Positions 9,238-17,605 of a stretch of DNA of 64,000 nucleotides are shown piece after piece. Position numbers and translations under genes: made by a program. Source of the DNA: Acidobacteria bacterium UBA2990 (GTDB taxonomy: Bacteria > Acidobacteriota > Vicinamibacteria > Vicinamibacterales > UBA8438); assembly GCA_002347025.1 (NCBI GenBank), contig DEAE01000016.1:8521-72520 (forward strand). The letters run 5' to 3'. Below the pieces are notes generated by a model that did not search any database, was not told the origin of the DNA, and was given only the letters and a program-made list of their open reading frames with translations. The stretch's first letter is position 1. Each line of letters begins with the position of its first letter.

Positions 9238-9639
9238 CGGCCTATTCTCCTCTCTGAAACCTGGAAAAACCTCCCCTATTCAGTCAAAACCCTTGCTCAA
9301 GGCTACCACCGTGACAGGAATTTTTCGTCACCGCAAAAGCCAAACAACGACTGCAAAGCTTTCACTGGTGGCTAAAGCACCGCTTCTTGAGCACCGACGG
9401 AGAGGACAATCGAACTTTGCGTGTTCTTTCGAAAATCTCCTTGTCAAGAACGTAACAGAAACAACATGATGCCAGAGACTGGAAGGTCAAGTGGCTCAAT
9501 CAGCAAATATTTGCCGATCACCAACGACTATTCTGTACCTGCGTCAGGTCTACCGCTAAGCTACTCGACGCTTTATTCAACTGAAGCTACAGGCGCACAC
9601 ATTGCACGGCTGTAGGCTATTTGGCTAGGCTGGACAGTA
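9238..9639. other. Gene-free spacer upstream of purH
   Basis: About 400 bases separate the purH start from the end of the next minus-strand gene. Apart from the purH ribosome site at its left edge, I see only a weak inverted repeat, GTGAC and GTCAC flanking an 11-base centre, near 9311-9331. I see no RNA gene and no convincing coding frame; open frames here overlap purH in other phases. Confidence 0.5.
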
Positions 9640-10155
9640 TCAGCGAATCAGGAACCAGAATAACGGCAACCACAGCTCACGCGCATAGGGAACAGCACGA
9701 TCGTCAATCAACACGTCGCACAGATCAAGTGCTCCTACCAATTCAAAAAGAGCCCTAAGCTTGAGTGCCTCATGAGGCCTGAAACGGGCTCTGTGTCGTG
9801 TGCCTGATCCAGTCCCAGAAACAAAATACTCGGTCGAGTCCTTAGCTAATTCAACAGCCCGTTCATAGTCATCCCCATCAAATCTAGGGAAGACAACCGT
9901 CACAGAAAAGGGTGGCTTCGACGTTTCACCTAACACTATTCTTCGAAGATCTGGGTTAAGGATCGCTAACTCCTCAGCAGTCGGCTCCTCGGAAACGCCA
10001 ACATAGGGCCAAAATCGATCAGAGGGCCGATAGGCAGGCTGGTTGGTGCCGCCGTGTGGGGTATTGCCGGACTGGCTTGAAGCCTTGCTCATTGGTCGAG
10101 GAAGATCAGATGATATCCTGAACCCCTTCGTCTCGGCAAGAGACTGACGCACCAT
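9640..10155 (-). CDS. Hypothetical protein, unrecognised
   Basis: A 171-residue protein without a signal peptide or membrane span. The first 45 residues are low-complexity and polar, suggesting disorder. The folded part (about 48-171) has FWPYVGVSEEPTAEELAIL, VFPRFDGDDYERAVELA and RHRARF, and ends with ALDLCDVLIDDRAVPYAREL followed by LPLFWFLIR. I do not recognise the family. The ordered C-terminal half and normal codon-scale composition suggest a real gene. It is divergent from selA with only 24 bases between starts, although a second ATG at 10092 would enlarge that spacer to about 87 bases. No function is proposed. Confidence 0.6.
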   Translation of the reverse strand: MVRQSLAETKGFRISSDLPRPMSKASSQSGNTPHGGTNQPAYRPSDRFWPYVGVSEEPTAEELAILNPDLRRIVLGETSKPPFSVTVVFPRFDGDDYERAVELAKDSTEYFVSGTGSGTRHRARFRPHEALKLRALFELVGALDLCDVLIDDRAVPYARELWLPLFWFLIR

Positions 10156-10179
10156 TAAGAATTACGTCCTTATTTAGCG

Positions 10180-11562
10180 ATGACCAAACTCAGGCTCCTA
10201 CCGTCTATCGAGCATCTACGTCAGCGTGATGCCATCCGTAGCCTCACAACAGATTACGGACCAAAAGCAACCCTAGCCACCTTGCGCACGGTGGTCGAGA
10301 GCCTTCGCCAGGAAATCAGCAATTCAGACCAGCCACAACCCGACGACCGCGAGCAGGCCGCTATCATCATTGAACAACGTACAGCCTTAAAGCTCGCATC
10401 CGCATTCAAGCCATCCCTCACGTCAGTAATCAACGCGACTGGGGTCATTGTCCACACAAATCTAGGCCGAGCACCTCTAGCAGCAAACATTGCCCAGCAT
10501 GTTGCCGGGCTAGCAGGCAACTACACCAACCTTGAATATAGCCTAACCACGGGTCAACGCGGCTCTCGGCACATACATTCAGCACACCTGCTGACTCACC
10601 TCACTGGCGCACCGGCCGCTTTGGTCGTCAACAACAACGCAGCCGCCGTAATGCTTACTCTTGCCGCACTTGCCAAAGGACGAGAGGTTATCGTTTCACG
10701 CGGCGAACTCGTAGAAATCGGTGGTGGCTTCAGAATCCCAGACATTATGCGGCAGTCTGGCACCCAACTTCGCGAGGTCGGCACAACCAACAAAACCCGA
10801 GTTGCAGACTTTGCAGCTGCCATAAATGATAGAACGGCCTTGATCCTAGTTGTGCACCCATCGAACTTCCGAATAGAAGGATTCACCGAAAAACCCAACC
10901 TCACCGACCTAGTTACCCTTGGCAAACGTTTCAATATTCCCATCGTAGAGGACCTAGGCAGCGGAAACCTACTACCTCTCTCCAAAGAAACAATCGATGA
11001 TCCGTCGGTAAGAACCAGTATCTCGGCCGGTGTCTCTGTGTGTTGCTTTAGTGGCGACAAGCTTTTGGGTGGACCTCAGGCTGGCATCATCATTGGGCAC
11101 GAAGATCTACTCAAACAACTGAGCAGACACCCTCTGATGCGCGTTCTTCGAGTCGATAAATTGACCCTTTCGGCCCTCGAAGCCACGCTACTTGAGTATG
11201 CTAGTGGCCGAGCATCTGCAACCGTTCCTGTGGTCAGAATGATCCAAACAACGGTGGAAGAGATCGAAGTCAGAGCCACCGCCCTGGCTGGTAGTCTACT
11301 GGAAAACCAATACCTTAAAGTCGATACAATCACAGGCACCTCCACTGTCGGCGGCGGCAGCGCACCAGGCTCGTCGCTACCGACCAGACTCGTGCGCCTG
11401 AGGCCGCGACAAGGTTCAGTCACCAAGCTCGAAGCGAGGCTCCGGTCTCTCCAGCCACCGATCGTCTCCCGAATAGAGAATGATGGAGTCTTACTCGACC
11501 TCAGGACAGTCATGCCTGAGCATGACAAGCAACTCACTACGCTACTGTCAGACCTAGACTGA
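10180..11562 (+). CDS. selA: L-seryl-tRNA(Sec) selenium transferase
   Basis: SelA is a PLP enzyme that converts seryl-tRNA(Sec) to selenocysteinyl-tRNA(Sec) using selenophosphate. The 460-residue length is normal. Recognisable parts are the N-terminal helical domain (LPSIEHLRQRD), the INATGVIVHTNLGRAPL segment near residue 84, ALVVNNNAAAVMLTL near 147, and the PLP-lysine motif CCFSGDKLLGGPQAGIIIG near 287. Its usual partners selB, selC (tRNA-Sec) and selD are not in the window, and no tRNA-Sec was seen downstream. Related PLP transferases of other function exist, but the lysine motif and length favour SelA. Confidence 0.9.
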   Translation: MTKLRLLPSIEHLRQRDAIRSLTTDYGPKATLATLRTVVESLRQEISNSDQPQPDDREQAAIIIEQRTALKLASAFKPSLTSVINATGVIVHTNLGRAPLAANIAQHVAGLAGNYTNLEYSLTTGQRGSRHIHSAHLLTHLTGAPAALVVNNNAAAVMLTLAALAKGREVIVSRGELVEIGGGFRIPDIMRQSGTQLREVGTTNKTRVADFAAAINDRTALILVVHPSNFRIEGFTEKPNLTDLVTLGKRFNIPIVEDLGSGNLLPLSKETIDDPSVRTSISAGVSVCCFSGDKLLGGPQAGIIIGHEDLLKQLSRHPLMRVLRVDKLTLSALEATLLEYASGRASATVPVVRMIQTTVEEIEVRATALAGSLLENQYLKVDTITGTSTVGGGSAPGSSLPTRLVRLRPRQGSVTKLEARLRSLQPPIVSRIENDGVLLDLRTVMPEHDKQLTTLLSDLD

Positions 11563-11800
11563 CGAGTTAACAGTCCAGAACTCTCGAGCTGAGTTCAGTA
11601 GCACCTTCTTTTATTTACCTGTAACTCCCGACCGATTACCGGATTCGGGTTGCAACATGCTGAAACAGCCAGCATCAGGTTCCCTCCGTTGGCAAACACG
11701 GGCGGCCACCTCAAGCTAGTTCCCCGCAAAATAACCCTTGCTGCTCGAAGTTACCCAAGTCAACTTGTGCCTGCTGAATGGACTAGAAAAGCAAGCGCGC

Positions 11801-11992
11801 TCAATCATTGGAAACTGGAGATGGTTTCTTACGTCGAGGACAGGCGACGCAAGTCAAAGGCTCACCAGCTGGACCAGCAAGCTCTGGCCCTCCACAGGAA
11901 CCCCGGAGACAACGACCGTTGAGCATTAGGCCAACGGCCATAAAAGCTACCAAAAGTAGCATCACACCGAGAGTAAGTAAGAACAGAACCAT
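11801..11992 (-). CDS. nqrM: NqrM (DUF539), Na+-NQR maturation factor
   Basis: A 63-residue protein with one hydrophobic helix (about residues 2-24, LTLGVMLLLVAFMAVG) followed by a cytoplasmic cysteine cluster: Cys28, Cys33 in RGSCGG, Cys48 and Cys51 in TCVAC. This matches the NqrM family, whose members have one membrane span, a K/R-G-S-C-G-G motif and four conserved cysteines. NqrM is needed to place iron in the NqrD/NqrE membrane site. The gene lies 53 bases after apbE at the end of the nqr operon, its usual position. It is short and easily missed; family pattern and context together make the call fairly secure. Confidence 0.85.
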   Translation of the reverse strand: MVLFLLTLGVMLLLVAFMAVGLMLNGRCLRGSCGGPELAGPAGEPLTCVACPRRKKPSPVSND

Positions 11993-12045
11993 GACAGCGC
12001 TATCCTAGCCTGAGGTCCACTGACTAGACAGCTGGCGCTGCCCAG

Positions 12046-13098
12046 TCAGTGGACCTCTGCAACGAGTTCCTCAAAGGCAGGGGTCGCGTGGGCGGTGAAG
12101 GCATCAACACCGTCACGGACGAGGAACAGAGCTGCCCACCCCATTTTCAAAGCCAAAGCATATCCATCATCAGGACCGAGCACCTCCAGAGCCGTGGCCA
12201 TCCCGTCAGCGAGCAAGCAGTGGTCAGCTATAACGCTGACCGAACCAAGCCTATGCTCAACCGGACGTGCGCTACGTGGATCGATGGTATGCGAAAAGAC
12301 CAGACCGTTCACCTCCCGCGTGTTGTGATAGTCGCCAGATGTGGCCATCGCTAGATCTTGGAGTGGCACGACTCTATGAATCCCACCTGCAGCAGTTGGC
12401 CGCTGGATCCCTATTCGCCATGGAAGATCATCCTGGTTCAGACCAGCGGTCATAATTTCACCACCAACCTCAATCATAAAGCGCGCCAACCCGTCCTCCC
12501 GTAAAGTTGTCGCGAGTCGGTCCACTCCATAACCCTTGGCAACCGCCGAAAGGTCACACTCGATGGCTGGATCTGTTTTACGAACTGACAATGCCACAGG
12601 GTCTAACTCAAGCTTGGCATAGCCAACCTGGTCACGCAAACGAGCCAACTCTTCTGCATTAGGAGGCAACTGAGTCGGTTCGACCGGGCCAAAGCCCCAA
12701 GCATTAACCAACGGAGCAACAGTGACATCAAGAGCCCCCCCTGACACCTCGCTCAATTCCTGGGCGAAACTCAAGACCGCGAAGGTCTCTGGTGAAACTT
12801 CGAACCACTCTGTCCGCCTTAGTCGATTAAACTTGGACAACTCTGACGCCAGGTCATAGTGAGACATCTTCGATTCAACCGTGTCAAGGGTCGCTTGAAT
12901 CCGGTCAGCTAAACGGTCCCTCTCGGCCTGCTTCCAAATGCCCATCGCCACCACGCGCACCATATAGGTTGTTCCCATCGTTGCGCCGTCAAATACATAG
13001 ACTGTCGGTTTGTGGACACTAGGTGAACACGCAAGAGCCAAGCTGAGAACCAGCAGCGCACTTGCAGACCTAAAAAACGTTGAAGCGCGTAACCCCAT
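12046..13098 (-). CDS. apbE: FAD:protein FMN transferase (Nqr-associated ApbE lipoprotein)
   Basis: ApbE covalently attaches FMN from FAD to threonines of NqrB and NqrC. The 350-residue protein starts with a lipoprotein signal, with lipobox LALAC (Cys24 lipidated), as expected for a periplasm-facing membrane-anchored enzyme. Family motifs are DGATMGTTYMVRVV near residue 37, ECDLSAVAKGYGVDRL near 178 and MIEVGGEI near 206. A metal-binding segment, CLLADGMATALEVLG, lies near 293. Its substrates' D-x-x-S-G-A-T flavinylation motifs are present in NqrB and NqrC in the same operon. It follows nqrF by eight bases. Confidence 0.95.
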   Translation of the reverse strand: MGLRASTFFRSASALLVLSLALACSPSVHKPTVYVFDGATMGTTYMVRVVAMGIWKQAERDRLADRIQATLDTVESKMSHYDLASELSKFNRLRRTEWFEVSPETFAVLSFAQELSEVSGGALDVTVAPLVNAWGFGPVEPTQLPPNAEELARLRDQVGYAKLELDPVALSVRKTDPAIECDLSAVAKGYGVDRLATTLREDGLARFMIEVGGEIMTAGLNQDDLPWRIGIQRPTAAGGIHRVVPLQDLAMATSGDYHNTREVNGLVFSHTIDPRSARPVEHRLGSVSVIADHCLLADGMATALEVLGPDDGYALALKMGWAALFLVRDGVDAFTAHATPAFEELVAEVH

Positions 13099-13106
13099 GC
13101 AATAGC

Positions 13107-14336
13107 CTACGAACCAAAATCGTCATAGAGGATGTTCTCGCGTTCAACGCCCAGTGTGTCAAGCATATCCATGCACGCCTTGAGCATCATTGGTGGGCCA
13201 CAGAGGTAATACTCTATGTCCTCCGGTGCGGGGTGGTCCTTGAGGTAGTTCTCGAGCACAACCTGGTGGATAAATCCTGTGTGGCCGGTCCAGTGGTCTT
13301 CTGGCAGCGGCTCGGATAGTGCCAGATGCCAATTAAAGTTCTCGTACCTTCTGGCAATGGCGTCAAAATCATCGCAATAAAACGCTTCGCGCAGACTACG
13401 TGCACCATACCAGTAAGAAACCTTTCTGGATGTGCGTAGACGTTGGAATTGGTCGAAGATATGTGACCGCATTGGTGCCATGCCAGCTCCGCCACCTACA
13501 AAGACCATCTCAGCCTGACTTTCCTTAGCGAAAAACTCACCAAATGGTCCCGAGATCGTAACTTCGTCTCCGGGTTGCAAACCGAAAATATAGGAACTCA
13601 TCTTACCTGGCGGGGTGCCTTCTGGCGCACGGGGAGGCGGTGAGGCAACCCGCACGTTCAGCATTATGACACCACGCTCTTCAGGATAGTTCGCCATCGA
13701 ATAGGCCCTTGTGACTGGTTCATCCACCGTCGATGTGTATCGCCACAGATCAAATTTGTCCCAGTCAGGACGGTACTCCTCATCGATTTGAAAGTCAGAG
13801 TATTTGACCGAGCCTTCGGGGGCTTCAACCTGGATGTATCCTCCCGCGCGAAACGGCACGGACTCACCCTGAGGTAGTTCCAAAACGAGCTCCTTGATGA
13901 ACGTCGCAACGTTGTTGTTCGAGCGGACCTTGCAACGCCACTTTTGGACGCTGAAGACTTCTGGAGGCAATGTAACCACCATATCTTGTTTGACCTTCAC
14001 CTGACAGGAAAGCCTCGAGCCGCAGCGAGCCTCACCGCGTGAGATATGGCTCAGCTCAGTTGGTAATATTGCCCCCCCTCCTTGCTGAACTTTGACTACA
14101 CAGACACCACAACTGCCCTTGCCTCCACAAGCCGACGGTATGAAAATTCGGTTGGCTGCAAGAGTTTCAAGCAAGGTTCCACCAGCGTTTGCACGAAATG
14201 CCTTATCGAGATCGTCATTTACCGTAATCGTCACATCGCCAGTAGAAACCAACTGCTGCCTTGCAAGCATTAACAGGCCCACGAGTGACACAATTGTCAG
14301 CGTAAACATTCCGACCCCGAGTAGCACAGTGGTCAC
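13107..14336 (-). CDS. nqrF: Na+-translocating NADH:quinone reductase subunit F
   Basis: NqrF is the electron-input subunit: NADH to FAD to a 2Fe-2S centre. From the GTG at 14334-14336 the protein has 409 residues, the family's usual length. It has one N-terminal membrane helix (about 4-24) and a ferredoxin domain with Cys70, Cys76, Cys79 and Cys111 in the standard spacing. The FAD motif is RAYSMANYPEE and the NAD site GGGAGMAPMRS. The frame stays open to 14573, but that stretch is shadow of nqrE. The GTG overlaps the nqrE stop (TTGTGA), showing translational coupling. The protein ends ENILYDDFGS, as NqrF proteins usually do. Confidence 0.96.
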   Translation of the reverse strand: MTTVLLGVGMFTLTIVSLVGLLMLARQQLVSTGDVTITVNDDLDKAFRANAGGTLLETLAANRIFIPSACGGKGSCGVCVVKVQQGGGAILPTELSHISRGEARCGSRLSCQVKVKQDMVVTLPPEVFSVQKWRCKVRSNNNVATFIKELVLELPQGESVPFRAGGYIQVEAPEGSVKYSDFQIDEEYRPDWDKFDLWRYTSTVDEPVTRAYSMANYPEERGVIMLNVRVASPPPRAPEGTPPGKMSSYIFGLQPGDEVTISGPFGEFFAKESQAEMVFVGGGAGMAPMRSHIFDQFQRLRTSRKVSYWYGARSLREAFYCDDFDAIARRYENFNWHLALSEPLPEDHWTGHTGFIHQVVLENYLKDHPAPEDIEYYLCGPPMMLKACMDMLDTLGVERENILYDDFGS

Positions 14337-14947
14337 AACTGCACTCCCGCAAAAGCCATAAACCCAATGGCCATCAAACCAACCAGAATGAAAGTTAATC
14401 CCAACCCTCGCAGACCAGCAGGTGGATTGCTGTAGCGCAAACGTTCGCGAATGCCAGCCAAAGCAACTATTGCTAGTGCCCACCCAAGACCAGATCCAAA
14501 ACCGAAGACAGCACTTTCCCCAAGGCCGTAGTTGCGCTCCATCATCCAAAGAGAAGCTCCAAGAATTGCGCAATTGACCGCAATCAATGGGAGAAAAATA
14601 CCAAGCGCTGTGTAAAGTCTTGGCATAAAACGGTCTAGGGTCATTTCGACGATCTGGGTCATCGCTGCAATAGTGCCGATAAAAGTCAGGAATGCAAGAA
14701 ACGACAGATCATAAGTGGCCAGTGCTGGGGATATCCAAACCAAGGCTCCTGGCTTCAGAGCATAGGTATAGACCAGGTTGTTAAGGGGCACTGTCACGGT
14801 GAGCACAAACACGACAGCGCCACCAAGTCCGAGTGCTGTGGAAACCTGCTTCGAAACCGCAAGGAACGAACACATACCCAGAAAAAACGCAAGGGCCATG
14901 TTTTCCACAAATATCGATTTGACTACTAGGTTCAGGTAGTGCTCCAT
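14333..14947 (-). CDS. nqrE: Na+-translocating NADH:quinone reductase subunit E
   Basis: NqrE is one of the two small homologous membrane subunits that together hold an iron centre on the electron path. The 204-residue protein has six hydrophobic helices. It starts MEHYLNLVVKSIFVENMALA, with the conserved ENMAL/FFLGMC segment, and contains IAVNCAILGASLWM near residue 120. The cysteines in FFLGMCSF and VNCAILG correspond to the paired metal-ligand positions shared with NqrD. It overlaps nqrD by one base and nqrF by four, so the three are translationally coupled. Confidence 0.96.
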   Translation of the reverse strand: MEHYLNLVVKSIFVENMALAFFLGMCSFLAVSKQVSTALGLGGAVVFVLTVTVPLNNLVYTYALKPGALVWISPALATYDLSFLAFLTFIGTIAAMTQIVEMTLDRFMPRLYTALGIFLPLIAVNCAILGASLWMMERNYGLGESAVFGFGSGLGWALAIVALAGIRERLRYSNPPAGLRGLGLTFILVGLMAIGFMAFAGVQL

Positions 14948-15567
14948 CAGTCTTGCTCAACCTGCTCTGGCTTCCACACACGAAGGACCCAGATAAAGAA
15001 TCCAATGATAAAGAATGCACCGGGCGATAGAACCATCAGCCCGTTCGGGGTGTACCATCCACCTTCACTAACCAACGGAAAAATCTGAACACCTAGCAAA
15101 GACCCAGCCCCGAACAACTCCCGCAGGACGGCAGTCCCGGCAAGAATGATGGCGTAACCCAGGCCGTTTCCCACCCCATCGATCAAACTCATTTTCGGGG
15201 GGTTTTGCATGGCATAGGCCTCAGCGCGTCCCATAATGATGCAATTGGTGATGATCAACCCTACGAATACAGACAACTGTTTAGAGATCTCGAACAAATA
15301 AGCTTTGAGCACCTGGTCGACAACTATCACAAGCGACGCAATGATGGTTAACTGCACGATAATCCTGATATTTGTAGGTATCAAATGTCGCAATAAGCTC
15401 ACAAACAGGTTCGAAAACAACAGCACAAAGACTACAGCACCGCTCATGACTAGAGCCGAATCGAGCTTAGTGGTAACCGCAAGGGCCGAACAGATACCAA
15501 GGACCTGTAGAGCAATTGGGTTGTTGTTGAACAGGGGGTCGATTAGTGCATCACGCGACTTAGACAT
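14947..15567 (-). CDS. nqrD: Na+-translocating NADH:quinone reductase subunit D
   Basis: NqrD pairs with NqrE in the membrane core. The 206-residue protein has about six hydrophobic helices. It carries the family features DPLFNNNPIALQVLGICSAL near the N-terminus and LIITNCIIMGRAEAYAMQNP near residue 105, with cysteines at the positions expected for the NqrD/E iron site. It ends in a polar E-Q-V-E-Q-D tail. It shares a one-base overlap with both nqrC and nqrE. RnfE is a homologue, but the A-to-F gene set here is clearly Nqr. Confidence 0.96.
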   Translation of the reverse strand: MSKSRDALIDPLFNNNPIALQVLGICSALAVTTKLDSALVMSGAVVFVLLFSNLFVSLLRHLIPTNIRIIVQLTIIASLVIVVDQVLKAYLFEISKQLSVFVGLIITNCIIMGRAEAYAMQNPPKMSLIDGVGNGLGYAIILAGTAVLRELFGAGSLLGVQIFPLVSEGGWYTPNGLMVLSPGAFFIIGFFIWVLRVWKPEQVEQD

Positions 15568-16355
15568 TAGCCTACACCCATCGCCATGCTCTGGCGCAAG
15601 CGCATCAAGTAGGGCTCGAATCCATCAAACCCAAGCCAGAATTGCAGCAAATTTGTAACACCACGGCTAGTAATCGTGGCACCAGACAACCCGTCAACAG
15701 CATATGGATCATCGGTAAGCGAGCCAGCCACCCCTTTAACAACCCTGACCACCGGAACTAACTCATCGTTGAACGCAAGACGGCCAGGCCACAAAGCTTT
15801 CCAGCGTGGATTATCCACCTCTCCTCCCAGTCCAGGGGTCTCCTTATGCTCGTAGAACGTCAAACCCCGTATGGTTCGCAAGTCACCGTCTAGCGCAACG
15901 AAGCCGTAAAGGGTTCCCCAGAGGCCAAGCCCTTCAATAGGCAGGACAACCAACTCAAGCTCTCCACCGTCACCTCGAACCTCATAAACAAGCGCTAACT
16001 CTGGCAACCGAGCCACTCCCGCCATATTGTCTGGAGCAACGCGGCTTCGGGCTTGATCATTTGTAGCTAAGCGCTGATCGAAATCTTCCGGATCAAGGCC
16101 AACAACAACCTCACCGGTTCCCAAATCCAGTATGACTGGTTGGATAGGCGCAAACCGTAACTCGATCTCATCGGGCGTTAGCCGCTCCTCCTCATTGACA
16201 AGTCCAGCAACCAATAACACGTTGCGCTGCTTGTCGAGGAAAGCGTTGCGAGCCTGTAGGTCAGCCAAGACCACGTTAGACGACGACACCACCACAGCGC
16301 AGGCGAGGCAGACGCAGCCTGCAAAGACGAGGTTATAACCCACGCTACCTTGCAC
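15567..16355 (-). CDS. nqrC: Na+-translocating NADH:quinone reductase subunit C
   Basis: NqrC carries a covalent FMN on the periplasmic side. From the GTG at 16353-16355 the protein has 262 residues. It has one N-terminal membrane helix (about 6-28) and a periplasmic domain. Near the C-terminus is the motif VDGLSGATITSRGV, in which Thr227 is the expected flavinylated residue. The open frame extends to 16397, but the GTG has a strong GGAGG about seven bases upstream, inside the nqrB end, and overlaps the nqrB stop. That start also puts the membrane helix at the N-terminus, as in the family. Confidence 0.95.
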   Translation of the reverse strand: MQGSVGYNLVFAGCVCLACAVVVSSSNVVLADLQARNAFLDKQRNVLLVAGLVNEEERLTPDEIELRFAPIQPVILDLGTGEVVVGLDPEDFDQRLATNDQARSRVAPDNMAGVARLPELALVYEVRGDGGELELVVLPIEGLGLWGTLYGFVALDGDLRTIRGLTFYEHKETPGLGGEVDNPRWKALWPGRLAFNDELVPVVRVVKGVAGSLTDDPYAVDGLSGATITSRGVTNLLQFWLGFDGFEPYLMRLRQSMAMGVG

Positions 16356-17565
16356 GACGAGCCTCCATTCGCCTTCGGTTGGCTCGCACAAAGACATAGT
16401 CGATCACTGGTGCAAACAGGTTCATGAATAGGATTGCCAGCATCATCCCTTCCGGATACGCCGGGTTGACAATGCGGATTAGCACCACAAGAAAGCCAAT
16501 AAGAAAGCCATAGGCATAATGCCCCGACCGTGTGGACGGACCAGATACCGGTTCGGTAGCCATGAAAACCGTGCCAAAAGCCCAGCCACCTAGCAAGAAA
16601 TGCCAAAGGGGAGTCACTTCGAAGGCAGGATTGGTGTTTGAACCAACCGCATTAATAGCCCATGCTGTCACCACCGTACCGATCGCGACGCTCACCATGA
16701 TGCGCCACGAAGCAACACCTGTTGCGATCAGTACCACAGCTCCAGCTACACAAGCCAAAACCGAAGTCTCACCCATAGAACCAGGTATCAGCCCGATAAA
16801 GGCTTGCCAGGAATTAGCTATTTCTGCCACCCCCTCAACACCTGCTTCCGCTGCCCTGGCCAGAGCAGTAGCTCCACTGACCCCATCGGGAGCAGTCTCC
16901 GCAGCAACCCAAACAGAATCGCCAGACAGATTAGCCGGGTAGGCAAAGAAAAGAAATGCTCGCCCAGTCAACGCTGGGTTCAGAACGTTCATGCCGGTTC
17001 CACCAAAAATTTCTTTACCAACAACCACGCCAAAGCTAACACCTAGCGCCACCTGCCAGAGGGGAACCGTGGCAGGCATCGTCAATGGGAAAAGCATCCC
17101 AGTCACTAAGAACCCTTCGTTGATCTCATGGCCGCGCACCACAGCAAAAACTGCCTCCCAAAGCCCGCCAACGATAAAAGTCACAAGCAACACGGGCAAG
17201 AAATACAGGGCCCCATGCACGAGACATGCCAAACTGTCACCAGGGGCAAACGCAAGTCCGAGAGCCTGCATGGCACTGGTCTGCCAGATTTCCAGTGGCT
17301 CTGCACCGGCCGCAATCGCCAAATTAGCCTGGTACCCGGTATTGTAGAGCGCCATATAGACGCAACCAGAAAGTGCTATGACGACCGTCATCATCAAGCG
17401 CTTCATATCGAGCGCGTCGCGAACATGCGGCGCGACACGAGTTACCTCGCCAGGCGTATAGAGAAAAGTGTCCGGCGCTTCCCAAAGGGGATGGAGCCTC
17501 TCAAAACGGCCGCCGCCCTCAAAATGCCGGGCCTGCCGATCGAGCATTACACGCAACCACTTCAT
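16345..17565 (-). CDS. nqrB: Na+-translocating NADH:quinone reductase subunit B
   Basis: NqrB is the large membrane subunit that binds riboflavin and a covalent FMN and forms much of the Na+ path. The 406-residue protein has about ten hydrophobic helices. Features are the N-terminal MKWLRVMLDRQARHFEGGGR, GKEIFGGTGMNVLNPALTGR near residue 184, and the flavinylation motif DGVSGATAL with Thr233. A conserved PVSGPSTRSGHYAYG segment lies near 337. It follows nqrA by 40 bases and overlaps nqrC by 11 bases. Confidence 0.97.
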   Translation of the reverse strand: MKWLRVMLDRQARHFEGGGRFERLHPLWEAPDTFLYTPGEVTRVAPHVRDALDMKRLMMTVVIALSGCVYMALYNTGYQANLAIAAGAEPLEIWQTSAMQALGLAFAPGDSLACLVHGALYFLPVLLVTFIVGGLWEAVFAVVRGHEINEGFLVTGMLFPLTMPATVPLWQVALGVSFGVVVGKEIFGGTGMNVLNPALTGRAFLFFAYPANLSGDSVWVAAETAPDGVSGATALARAAEAGVEGVAEIANSWQAFIGLIPGSMGETSVLACVAGAVVLIATGVASWRIMVSVAIGTVVTAWAINAVGSNTNPAFEVTPLWHFLLGGWAFGTVFMATEPVSGPSTRSGHYAYGFLIGFLVVLIRIVNPAYPEGMMLAILFMNLFAPVIDYVFVRANRRRMEARRAR

Positions 17566-17605
17566 CTATTTCTTGGCCTCCCAGCTCAAACCAGCCAAAC
17601 CCGAG

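Noticed and set aside
11563..11800. Possible tRNA-Sec (selC) after selA
   Set aside because: No long acceptor stem, 3' GCCA/CCA end or TCA anticodon arm could be assembled in this 238-base stretch.
14337..14573. N-terminal extension of NqrF by 79 residues
   Set aside because: The stretch lies inside nqrE, lacks NqrF-like sequence, and the GTG at 14336 gives the family length and cysteine numbering.
15305..15658. Plus-strand open frame opposite nqrC/nqrD
   Set aside because: Shadow of two conserved overlapping genes; no independent support.
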